Part shown: positions 9,516 to 15,997 of the stretch, in pieces
Layout: each line of letters begins with the position of its first letter
Numbering within the stretch: the stretch's first letter is position 1
NCBI GenBank assembly: GCA_023230925.1
Contig: JALNWK010000032.1
Location: 1 to 32,712 of the forward strand
Origin: Limnochordia bacterium
GTDB taxonomy: Bacteria > Bacillota > Limnochordia > DUMW01
Length of the DNA stretch: 32,712 bases
Reading direction: 5' to 3'
The notes under the pieces: model-generated
Seen by the model: only the letters and a program-made list of their open reading frames with translations
Database searches by the model: none
Told to the model about the DNA's origin: nothing
Position numbers and translations under genes: made by a program

Positions 9516-10736
9516 TCAAAGGGGAGGAAGGATCCCGCCATATTTGGTAGCGGCAAAGCTAATCCAAACCAAGGACAAAAGAAGCAGCATGCACCCCAAG
9601 GCTGGTTCTTTTCCCTTTGCTGGTTTCGGATCACGCAGTAGTCGTCCTGAGAAAAACAGCAGTAGCAAAAATCCAATCATCGATGGCCAACGAATATAGT
9701 CATACTGTTTTGCTATTGTCTGGAAGAACACAGCAAATGAACCAAAACTACCCAGTCCCGGTAACGCCATCAGTGACAACAGACTTAAGTTCTGACACCA
9801 ATGGGCCCGGGGGCTAAGTAAGTAAAGTGTCAAAGCAACACCGCTACTGATACTGATGATTACCGCCCGTCCGCCGTCGATTCCAGGCAGAGACAGAAAC
9901 AGTATGGAAAAGCCCCCATAGACCAGACTCATCCAGGCCGCAGCCTTGCGCCCGGGTCTTTGGGCCAAACCGATGATGCTGCCGTAGAATATGCTGACAA
10001 TTCCCAGGATGCCAAGGGTCAGCGGTAGGCTTAACTTGAAGGAGTCAAAGATAGGCATTCCAATCCGCAGTAATCCATAGATCCCGGATTTGGCGAAGGG
10101 ACCCAAAACCACTGCAGTGATGGTTGCAGGGCAGTGGGCTGTATCTATCAGCCAACGGTGAAAGGGGAATAGTCCCAACCTAATCCCGAAGGCCAGCACT
10201 AGAGCGATGAACAGTTGCCAGGCAGCTTGGGGTTCGAAGGTGGACCATGAGGCGATCTGCCAGCTCCCAGTTAGCATATATACTCGGTAGATCAAAAACA
10301 GAAGGGGCACCGTTCCAAGCAAAATACATAGAAAGAAGCGTAGTCCCTGGGGTTTTCCTTCCCGGACCAGAAGCCAAGCTATCGGGAGACTTGCCGCGAT
10401 CCAAAACCCATAGAAGGTCAGCAAATGGGAAGTCAGAAACACTACTTCCAAGGACAGCTGAAGAACAGACAGGGCGACAAGTTGGTGCTTGGCGAGATTC
10501 CTCTCTGTAAGCAGAATAGCTAGATTAACGAGGATAGTAAAAAGAAGGAAAGCCAGAGAAAGCTGGTCAAAATCCCCTTGGCCTACACTTTCATTAGGAA
10601 ACAGCGGCAAGGTGAGCAAAAGCAAAGCGCTGATCTGGCAAACGATTGCTGCCAGACGGAGCTGGGGCAGAAAATGTCTTGGTAAGACCAGAGCAAGCAG
10701 TGGTATTCCGGTTAACAACAGGATTCCGTAGATCAA
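9516..10736 (-). CDS. NuoM-like proton-antiporter-family membrane protein, atypical
   Basis: This is a 406-aa polytopic membrane protein of the Proton_antipo_M family (NuoL/M/N, MrpA/D, HyfB/F). The best landmark is PFHRWLIDTAHCPATITAVVLGPFAKSGIYGLLR, which matches the TM7-8 region of NuoM and keeps the key lysine (K216). The TM5 motif that normally reads FYxFFExxLIP is FYGFWIAASLP here, so the conserved pumping glutamate is isoleucine (I113). The protein is also about 90 residues shorter than NuoM. It could be a non-pumping or specialised subunit. The TTG start is fixed by AAGGAGG inside the end of the upstream gene, 7 bases before it after the GGATGAC spacer; the ATG there opens only a two-codon frame. 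No other Nuo, Mrp or hydrogenase genes are in the window. Confidence 0.72.
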   Translation of the reverse strand: MIYGILLLTGIPLLALVLPRHFLPQLRLAAIVCQISALLLLTLPLFPNESVGQGDFDQLSLAFLLFTILVNLAILLTERNLAKHQLVALSVLQLSLEVVFLTSHLLTFYGFWIAASLPIAWLLVREGKPQGLRFFLCILLGTVPLLFLIYRVYMLTGSWQIASWSTFEPQAAWQLFIALVLAFGIRLGLFPFHRWLIDTAHCPATITAVVLGPFAKSGIYGLLRIGMPIFDSFKLSLPLTLGILGIVSIFYGSIIGLAQRPGRKAAAWMSLVYGGFSILFLSLPGIDGGRAVIISISSGVALTLYLLSPRAHWCQNLSLLSLMALPGLGSFGSFAVFFQTIAKQYDYIRWPSMIGFLLLLFFSGRLLRDPKPAKGKEPALGCMLLLLSLVWISFAATKYGGILPPL

Positions 10737-10737
10737 G

Positions 10738-11367
10738 TCATCCCCTCCTTACTTGTTGCTTGGTCCTTGTAGGCAACTTTGGCAGTGCAGTGCGGGAAAC
10801 AAGGAACTCGAAGCGATGTAAAGACCCCGGTATGAACATGAGACGACGCAGGATGCTTTTACCAACTGGAAAATGGAATAGGACGACGCACAGTGCCCCA
10901 AGGAGCATCCCCAAGGGGACATATCTAAACTGGTCGAGACGGGCTAGAAGACTCAGGCTTGCGCAAAGATAGGGTATGCGGTTTAGTCCTCCATAGTGGT
11001 AAGCTAGGCTATACCCAAGGAGCATTGATACCGATATTACTAAGGGGAGGGTGTTGGCAATCTCCCCGAAAGGTAGCAGTGTATTGCCAAAGACAGTGGA
11101 TAGCATCACGCCGGAAACGAGGAACAGCCATTCCTTGTGATTAAACAGCAGACCAACTGCTCCTGCTAATAGGATGACTTGGGGTGATCCGGCTACAAAA
11201 ACTAGAGCTAGAGGAAGATATGCTCGAATTACCTTACTATGGTGTTGGGGCCGATTTCGCAGACTAAAAGCCAATAGTAACAGGGCGAGCACAGTGGATG
11301 TAAGGGCTAGATAATCTAGGTTAAAGACAAAGATGAGCGTATCTCCTAATACTAGGTTCAGATTCAC
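10738..11367 (-). CDS. membrane protein of unknown function, partner of the NuoM-like protein
   Basis: This is a 209-aa hydrophobic protein with roughly six membrane helices and a basic C-terminal tail (about the last 30 residues). The phrase FNLDYLALTSTVLALLLL near the N-terminus resembles the second helix of NuoL/NuoM/MrpD proteins, and the size is near that of HyfE, but I do not recognise it with confidence. The GTG at 11367 was chosen because an upstream ATG overlaps the -10 box and could not be translated; GAGGTG sits 4 bases before the GTG. It ends one base before the NuoM-like gene and contains that gene's ribosome site, so the two are coupled. Confidence 0.6.
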   Translation of the reverse strand: MNLNLVLGDTLIFVFNLDYLALTSTVLALLLLAFSLRNRPQHHSKVIRAYLPLALVFVAGSPQVILLAGAVGLLFNHKEWLFLVSGVMLSTVFGNTLLPFGEIANTLPLVISVSMLLGYSLAYHYGGLNRIPYLCASLSLLARLDQFRYVPLGMLLGALCVVLFHFPVGKSILRRLMFIPGSLHRFEFLVSRTALPKLPTRTKQQVRRG

Positions 11368-11392
11368 ACGATACACCTCGCTTTGGTTCAAC

Positions 11393-11421
11393 ATTATACT
11401 ATAGCTGGTACGATTTGTTAA
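11393..11421 (-). promoter_or_regulatory. promoter of the NuoM-like operon
   Basis: On the minus strand TTAACA (11416-11421) is followed after 17 bases by a perfect TATAAT (11393-11398). The initiation point near 11386 leaves a leader of about 20 bases before the GTG start. Confidence 0.75.
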
Positions 11422-11463
11422 CTGGGGCGGAAAGGCGGAACCCAAATGGGATGCATCCGGGGG

Positions 11464-11478
11464 TGTGCAGTTTGCACA
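11464..11478 (+). promoter_or_regulatory. inverted repeat before the cobalamin-domain-like gene, possible operator
   Basis: TGTGCA-GTT-TGCACA is a perfect 6-bp inverted repeat with a 3-base spacer. It lies in the divergent intergenic region, directly before the GGGGGAG ribosome site of the gene at 11493. It could be a regulator site; no regulator gene is adjacent. Confidence 0.4.
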
Positions 11479-11492
11479 GGGGGAGTGGATGA

Positions 11493-12596
11493 ATGTCTAA
11501 GGAAATCCTTGAAGATGCTTTACGGCTTCCTTCGGTTTCTGCTGAGGCAATCTTAGCCTATGAGCAGAACCAAGAAGCAATGCTCGAGGAGGTGATGCAA
11601 GCTCTCAATGAACAGCCTATGATTCAACACTTTTTAGGTGGTAACTCGATAAAGATCCTAAAGATGATGTGGGAAAAGCATGCATTATCCATGCTAACTA
11701 TCTTTCGCTTCGGTGACTTCCGGATTTTGGCTAGAAGGTTGCCTGGGGCCTATCGCTATTACTTGTCCCAGGGAATAAATCCTGCATTGATTCATATGGG
11801 GTTGCAGGCCTGGAAGGAAGCTGTGTCGAACAATCTCCCCCTTCATGAGGCCCACTCTATCCTCGAGGTATACACATGGATAGAAGAACATCACCATTAT
11901 TGGCTGGAGTTATCTGGAACGAACGAAGCTTCGGTCCCCTTATTCGGTGATGAGAAATGGGATTTTGTCCGAAATAGCTTCATCGACCAACTACTACAGG
12001 GAGCCTATTTCGATTGCCTCCAACTTGCCGAAGACAGTATTGCGACCACCAATGATTTATGGAGCTTTTATACAACGGTACTATATCCTACCCTAACGCA
12101 TATTATCTCCCTTGCAGGAAAAGGGTGTATATCCCTTGCCCAAAGGCAGCTTGCTATTGCGATTATGGAACGGGTAATCGCCTCTTTGTATCTAGTATTT
12201 CCGAGATCCGAGCCCCTGAAGCAGAAGGTTCTGGTTGTACCAATTACCGACCCAAGCCAAAGGGTTGATGCCCGAATTACCGCAGATTTGCTACATTTGG
12301 ACGGTTGGGATGTTGAATTGACCGGTGTAGAGTTACGGCTTGATGAACTGGTGGCAGTCACGCGGAAACTGGAGCCCTTTATTCTTGGCATCTCCATTTC
12401 CCACATAGACGGCATTTCGATCGGGCAACAATTCGTGGAAGTGGTACGTCAGGAACCAAAATTAGATCGAGTGCTGATCATGCTAAGCGGTTCTGTACTA
12501 CAAGGTCACCCTTATCTTGGGCGGAAGCTCGGAGTTGATGGTTTGGCATACGATGCAGTCTCGGCGGTAGAATTAGCAAACCGTTGGTGGAGCTGA
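11493..12596 (+). CDS. cobalamin-binding-domain-like sensor protein lacking the cobalamin ligands
   Basis: This is a 367-aa soluble protein. Residues about 40-140 are helical and might form a globin-like sensor. Residues about 160-240 look like the four-helix cap of B12-binding proteins (FIDQLLQG, LYPTLTHIISLAGKG, ISLAQRQLAIAIMERV). Residues 245-366 look like the Rossmann-type B12 domain (KVLVVPITDP, DGWDVELTG, PFILGISISHIDG). The DxHxxG motif that gives the cobalt-binding histidine reads DPSQRVD, and the Trp and Glu-His of the cap are also missing. It probably no longer binds B12 in the usual way. It lies 7 bases upstream of a diguanylate cyclase, so a role as its sensor or regulator is inferred. 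GGGGGAG sits about 8 bases before the ATG. Confidence 0.7.
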   Translation: MSKEILEDALRLPSVSAEAILAYEQNQEAMLEEVMQALNEQPMIQHFLGGNSIKILKMMWEKHALSMLTIFRFGDFRILARRLPGAYRYYLSQGINPALIHMGLQAWKEAVSNNLPLHEAHSILEVYTWIEEHHHYWLELSGTNEASVPLFGDEKWDFVRNSFIDQLLQGAYFDCLQLAEDSIATTNDLWSFYTTVLYPTLTHIISLAGKGCISLAQRQLAIAIMERVIASLYLVFPRSEPLKQKVLVVPITDPSQRVDARITADLLHLDGWDVELTGVELRLDELVAVTRKLEPFILGISISHIDGISIGQQFVEVVRQEPKLDRVLIMLSGSVLQGHPYLGRKLGVDGLAYDAVSAVELANRWWS

Positions 12597-12603
12597 TAGT
12601 AAA

Positions 12604-13524
12604 ATGAGTATGACCCTTTGCTCACTCATGGATAATATCGTAAACTATGTCCTGGAAAAGAGCAATCTGGTGGTAGTTATGTTTGAACGGGGTGGTATGA
12701 TCCTAGATTGCAGTACATTCCTGATCAGATTACTAGGTCTTAGTGAGAAACCCAAGGGCAAATCACTCTGGAAGTTTGCGCCCTACCCTGAGTGGCTTTA
12801 TTGTCCTAATGAGAATGATAATGTAGAACTGATCTTTGAATCACCGGGTCTAGAACCTATGACCTTTGTCGGACAGCTGTATGTCGAGGACACCAGCTGT
12901 CTGTTCATTGGTGAGGGACCAAGTGCAGCCCCTCAGGTCTTGACCGATATTAGTGTGCTAAACAGCCAGTTGGTAGACCTTACCCGGCGACTAAGCATGC
13001 ATGCGGTTGCTTTAGAGCGAGCCAATGCCAAGATGAACAAACAGGTCCTTACAGATCCATTAACCGGGCTTGGCAATCGGAGATTCCTCATAGACTATTT
13101 GCGCAGAGCCCTTTCCTTTGCCGTTCGTAATGAGCAGACACTTGCGGTGGCTATGGCGGATCTAGACTATTTCAAAAGGGTTAATGATGACTTTGGTCAT
13201 GATGTAGGGGATCATGTTCTGCAGCAATTTGCCTTGATGCTTCGCACCAATTGTCGCGCCGAAGATGTGGTGGCACGCTATGGCGGCGAAGAGTTTGTGA
13301 TCGTGTTCCAGAATACCTCTGCGGAAACAGCTGTCAATTGCGCAGAACGGATGCGTCGGGTTTTGCATCAGACCACTTTTGACCGTTTGCCAAGAAGGAT
13401 TACTGTTAGTTTTGGCGTAACCGAACTGCGCCCGGGGGATACTATTGAGACTTTGCTAAAGAGAGTAGATGAAGCCCTTTATGTCGCCAAGAATCAAGGC
13501 AAGAACCGAGTAGCGGTCCTATAG
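12604..13524 (+). CDS. soluble diguanylate cyclase with PAS-like N-terminus
   Basis: This 306-aa protein has no membrane segment. Residues about 10-115 look PAS-like (NLVVVMFERGGMILDCSTFLIRLLGLSEKPKGKSLWKF). Residues about 118-150 form a helical, probably coiled-coil linker. The GGDEF domain spans about 150-306: DPLTGLGNRRFL, MADLDYFKRVNDDFGHDVGD, and GGEEF at 227-231. RAED at 218-221 is the inhibitory I-site, five residues before the signature. The catalytic residues are intact, so it should make c-di-GMP. It forms an operon with the cobalamin-domain-like gene. GGTGGAG sits about 11 bases before the ATG. A c-di-GMP riboswitch starts about 70 bases after its stop. Confidence 0.92.
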   Translation: MSMTLCSLMDNIVNYVLEKSNLVVVMFERGGMILDCSTFLIRLLGLSEKPKGKSLWKFAPYPEWLYCPNENDNVELIFESPGLEPMTFVGQLYVEDTSCLFIGEGPSAAPQVLTDISVLNSQLVDLTRRLSMHAVALERANAKMNKQVLTDPLTGLGNRRFLIDYLRRALSFAVRNEQTLAVAMADLDYFKRVNDDFGHDVGDHVLQQFALMLRTNCRAEDVVARYGGEEFVIVFQNTSAETAVNCAERMRRVLHQTTFDRLPRRITVSFGVTELRPGDTIETLLKRVDEALYVAKNQGKNRVAVL

Positions 13525-13551
13525 GATCCGTAGAAATGGACAAAAGTCCCA

Positions 13552-13580
13552 TGGTTTCCAAGAAAATGTTGTGCTATAAT
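13552..13580 (+). promoter_or_regulatory. extended -10 promoter of the riboswitch transcript
   Basis: TGC followed by a perfect TATAAT (13575-13580) forms an extended -10 element. The -35 region (TGGTTT, 13552-13557) is poor, which extended -10 promoters tolerate. Initiation near 13587 would place the aptamer at the very 5' end of the RNA. Confidence 0.6.
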
Positions 13581-13587
13581 GAACAAT

Positions 13588-13672
13588 GATTGAGAAAGGC
13601 AAACCTGTCGAAAGGCAGGGACGCAAAGCCGCGAGTCTAAGGTGACTAACTATGATAGTCGGGCTGCCGCAG
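13588..13672 (+). ncRNA. c-di-GMP-I (GEMM-I) riboswitch
   Basis: The aptamer core is clear: GGCAAACC (13598-13605), a stem CCTGTC/GGCAGG closed by a GAAA tetraloop, the hallmark GACGCAAAGCC (13620-13630), a second hairpin GACTA/TAGTC (from 13644), and the 3' segment GGGCTGCC (13661-13668). By alignment to the Vibrio Vc2 aptamer, the three ligand-contacting bases are present: G20 is 13599, A47 is 13626, C92 is 13667. G rather than A at position 20 indicates c-di-GMP over cGAMP. The closing P1 helix looks short (GGCA/TGCC). Downstream are a hairpin and a small membrane-protein gene. Confidence 0.93.
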
Positions 13673-13673
13673 G

Positions 13674-13700
13674 CTTCGTGTACGGAAATTGTACACGAAG
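13674..13700 (+). terminator. hairpin of the riboswitch expression platform
   Basis: CTTCGTGTAC and GTACACGAAG form a perfect 10-bp stem with loop GGAAATT, starting 6 bases after the aptamer. The following TCTTCT is only weakly T-rich, so it may be an inefficient intrinsic terminator or a structural switch. Whether c-di-GMP turns the gene on or off cannot be read from the sequence. Confidence 0.6.
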
Positions 13701-13743
13701 GCTCTTCTATGTGGTTGGCCTTACTAGTGGAGGCATAAGTCTG

Positions 13744-13953
13744 ATGTTATTATACGTAATCATAGTGGTTTTGCTAGGTATATATGCATTGAATCTATAC
13801 TTGACGATTAAGCAATATGTGAAAGTAAAAAAGCTCCGACGGGAACAGGAAATCGTAAGTCCCAAGGATACTAGTTACTTATCGTCCTTAATAATCCGCA
13901 CGGTAACACTAACCCTCGGTTTAGCCGTAGGTGGAGTTTGCTTAATTGTTTGA
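13744..13953 (+). CDS. 69-aa two-helix membrane protein under c-di-GMP riboswitch control
   Basis: I do not recognise this small protein. Residues 1-22 are one hydrophobic helix (LLYVIIVVLLGIYALNLYL) and about 48-69 a second (SSLIIRTVTLTLGLAVGGVCLIV). They are joined by a basic, hydrophilic loop with KVKKLRREQE. This is a hairpin topology, with the charged loop probably on the cytoplasmic side. The ATG at 13744 was chosen because GTGGAGG (13727-13733) lies 10 bases upstream. The frame stays open back to 13642, but that part lies inside the riboswitch aptamer and is not coding. A strong inverted repeat closes the transcript, so this gene is the riboswitch's only visible target. Confidence 0.7.
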   Translation: MLLYVIIVVLLGIYALNLYLTIKQYVKVKKLRREQEIVSPKDTSYLSSLIIRTVTLTLGLAVGGVCLIV

Positions 13954-13967
13954 TTAGCCTGGTTCAT

Positions 13968-14005
13968 GGACAAAGGGGCCTCGAAATCTCGAGGCCCCTT
14001 TGTCC
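13968..14005. terminator. 16-bp inverted repeat between convergent genes
   Basis: GGACAAAGGGGCCTCG and its exact complement form a 16-bp stem around loop AAATCT. It sits between the small membrane-protein gene and the 3' end of the minus-strand lipoprotein gene (14030), so it probably terminates both transcripts, although neither side has a long T-tract. Confidence 0.75.
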
Positions 14006-14029
14006 GTAAATGAAAAGTCCTAGCAGGTT

Positions 14030-15016
14030 CTAATTTCCTTTTCCGAACTGCACAGTTCCCCCTGGGCTGTTTTGGCCCATTTCAAAGTCAATAGACGCTG
14101 GGAAACCATCGATTTGCAAGAAACTATAGGTTTGTCTTGGGAGAGTCATCTCCAACCCCGGTTCGATGGAGTACATTATTCGTGCATAGTTCTTTTCGTA
14201 CGAATTAAGCTCAGAACGTTGGTTACTGGTGGACTTCCAGTAAAGGACAGAATATATGTCCGGCGATGTACCCATCCCCATGGCCTGAGCAATAGCATAA
14301 CTGCAGATGGCCGTGCTTGGACGGTTGTGATCAAAAGTCACCGTAACCTGTTCCAAATACCTGCCATCATGGTTAATATCAAGCCAGACTGACCATGCCA
14401 GATAAGGATCATACTCGAAGATGATATTCGCCGATGAACGATTGTATACGCGTGAAAAACTTGTACATGGTCCGATGGTCTGGCCGTAGCTAAAAACTGT
14501 TGTCTGCCAGTCGGAAAGGATTCCCGATATTGTTTGGGCAGACAAACTGGGATCGATGTAGACATATACAGTGCCATATGGCCACCGGGTTAAGGGTTTT
14601 TCCTCATAGGAGCTTCCATCGAATGTAAAATACATGCCACCCAGTTGGGCAAAATGGTCGTCTCTATAACCAGGGGGTAGCCAATTCTGGTGAAAGTAGT
14701 AATCGGTAGGATAGTGCAGCGGAATGCTGCGACTTCCCAGTAAAGTCTCGACCTCGACGTCATAGTAGCCGGGTGTCAATGAAGGAAAGCGATATTCATC
14801 GGCTGAATATGCATAATAGGCATCATACCTGCGATATCCATCACTTGTATAGACATTGGCATACTGGACCGGAAAGCAACGGTCTTGTCCCACAGGCCCA
14901 ACGGCAACTGTTCCCCGTAGTGTGGGCCTGATATCAACTCGGACGTACCCCGAGCAACTTGTCAATAACAAAGCAACGCAAAAAACCAGCGTTATTGTGA
15001 CTATTTGTTTGCGCAT
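14030..15016 (-). CDS. lipoprotein with a degenerate zinc-metallopeptidase-like domain
   Basis: This is a 328-aa exported lipoprotein: a basic start, a hydrophobic stretch, and the lipobox LTSC with the lipidated C21. Residues about 22-140 contain a carboxypeptidase-regulatory-like stretch (VAVGPVGQDRCFPVQYANVYTSD ... SLTPGYYDVEVE). Residues about 150-290 resemble a matrixin-type peptidase: WPYGTVYVYIDPSL, then ANIIFEYD, then SYAIAQAMGMGTSPDIYSVLYW, which lines up with HExxHxxGxxHS...VMY. The three zinc histidines and catalytic glutamate are Y240, Q244, T250 and A241; only the glycine (G247) remains. It should be catalytically dead. GGGGAG 6 bases before ATG 15016 decides the start. It lies 26 bases after a secreted-protein gene in the same operon. 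Confidence 0.68.
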   Translation of the reverse strand: MRKQIVTITLVFCVALLLTSCSGYVRVDIRPTLRGTVAVGPVGQDRCFPVQYANVYTSDGYRRYDAYYAYSADEYRFPSLTPGYYDVEVETLLGSRSIPLHYPTDYYFHQNWLPPGYRDDHFAQLGGMYFTFDGSSYEEKPLTRWPYGTVYVYIDPSLSAQTISGILSDWQTTVFSYGQTIGPCTSFSRVYNRSSANIIFEYDPYLAWSVWLDINHDGRYLEQVTVTFDHNRPSTAICSYAIAQAMGMGTSPDIYSVLYWKSTSNQRSELNSYEKNYARIMYSIEPGLEMTLPRQTYSFLQIDGFPASIDFEMGQNSPGGTVQFGKGN

Positions 15017-15042
15017 GACCATCTCCCCTTTTTTGCCGGTGC

Positions 15043-15822
15043 CTACCATGAGCGGTAGTCAACCAAGCGAGCGATGTAAGTGTCGGGGCCACTATATAGT
15101 ACTGACACAATAGGTAGGGGTAGTGCTGGGTCAATAACTAGATAGAGAATGTCGTCTCTACCGGAGTAAACAATGCCTTCGTATAACAGGCTATTGACCG
15201 GTACGTACTTGCCCCAGGAAAAGTCTACGGAAATCCGTAGCGGAGGCGCCTCTCCTTCAAAGGAGATACCGCCCTTTGGCGTATCGGGTTCGGGATAGCT
15301 CGGTTTGCTTGGGTATCCGAAATCAATACCGCCCTTGGGCCAGGTGGTGCGTCTATAGTCTAGGACTCGCTCCACCCGAAATGTTTCGGTATCGGTTTGA
15401 AAGACACGCCCCTCCCTTAGGTCTGCCCGGCTGAAATCGGTATACCAGGTCAGAAACACGAAGGGGGTACTAATTAGTCGCAGGCGGTGGATATCAAGAT
15501 CGGGATACTGCACAATGGTTGATGCCAAGATGTACTCATAGGCACCAATATCCCCTAGACGTACGGTTCCCTTACCCGTGTCTCTACGCCCAAAATCCCA
15601 CTGATAGTCCAAGACATTGCGCCAATCAAAACCGGATCTGGATACATCCAGATAAATAGTTCCACTATCTCGGGTGCGTCCACGTACATGTTCTACTTCG
15701 TAGACAAAGCTTTGTCCATATCGGAAATCGTACACTCCGTACCATCTTTCTGCTGATGCACCCATGGTACATAGGATCACAATGAACAGTGTCAAGACTG
15801 CGCTGTACTTTAAACGTGACAT
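15043..15822 (-). CDS. secreted protein of unknown function
   Basis: I do not recognise this 259-aa protein. It has a classical Sec signal peptide (basic start, hydrophobic core, cleavage after A22-S-A24), so it is exported. The mature part is rich in aromatic residues and beta-prone, with no lipobox and no second membrane helix. Around residues 155-190 it has two near-identical PKGGI(D/S)F motifs in a Pro/Gly-rich stretch. GGGGAGG lies about 10 bases before the ATG. The lipoprotein with the peptidase-like domain follows in the same operon, and a shared cell-surface job is a reasonable inference. Confidence 0.6.
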   Translation of the reverse strand: MSRLKYSAVLTLFIVILCTMGASAERWYGVYDFRYGQSFVYEVEHVRGRTRDSGTIYLDVSRSGFDWRNVLDYQWDFGRRDTGKGTVRLGDIGAYEYILASTIVQYPDLDIHRLRLISTPFVFLTWYTDFSRADLREGRVFQTDTETFRVERVLDYRRTTWPKGGIDFGYPSKPSYPEPDTPKGGISFEGEAPPLRISVDFSWGKYVPVNSLLYEGIVYSGRDDILYLVIDPALPLPIVSVLYSGPDTYIARLVDYRSW

Positions 15823-15889
15823 CGGTATCTTCCTCCCCTATAGATAGGTAAACTAACCTACATTAATATGATACCATAAAAGAGAAAAT

Positions 15890-15919
15890 CTGACACTGAA
15901 AAGAGTTTATGATTATATT
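15890..15919 (+). promoter_or_regulatory. probable promoter of rimO-pgsA
   Basis: CTGACA (15890-15895) and TATATT (15914-15919) are 18 bases apart. The match is fair and the position, about 75 bases before the rimO start, is suitable. Confidence 0.45.
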
Positions 15920-15997
15920 GGTAACCTGGGTATGCTAAAGAGGAGTTCCCATTGCGGTGCCGAATATGAATTTGTTGGGGAGGAGACGTAGCTTTCT

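Noticed and set aside
9037..9519. 160-aa minus-strand frame across the cold-shock gene
   Set aside because: It runs through the cold-shock promoter, gene and terminator on the opposite strand and has no recognisable protein features.
11368..11445. Longer N-terminus of the minus-strand membrane protein
   Set aside because: The promoter -10 box lies inside this stretch, so the upstream start codons are not in the transcript.
12068..12415. 115-aa minus-strand frame inside the B12-domain-like gene
   Set aside because: It is a shadow of a well-supported gene and has no ribosome site or domain.
13642..13743. N-terminal extension of the small membrane protein
   Set aside because: These bases form the 3' half of the c-di-GMP aptamer and the following hairpin; the start with a ribosome site is at 13744.
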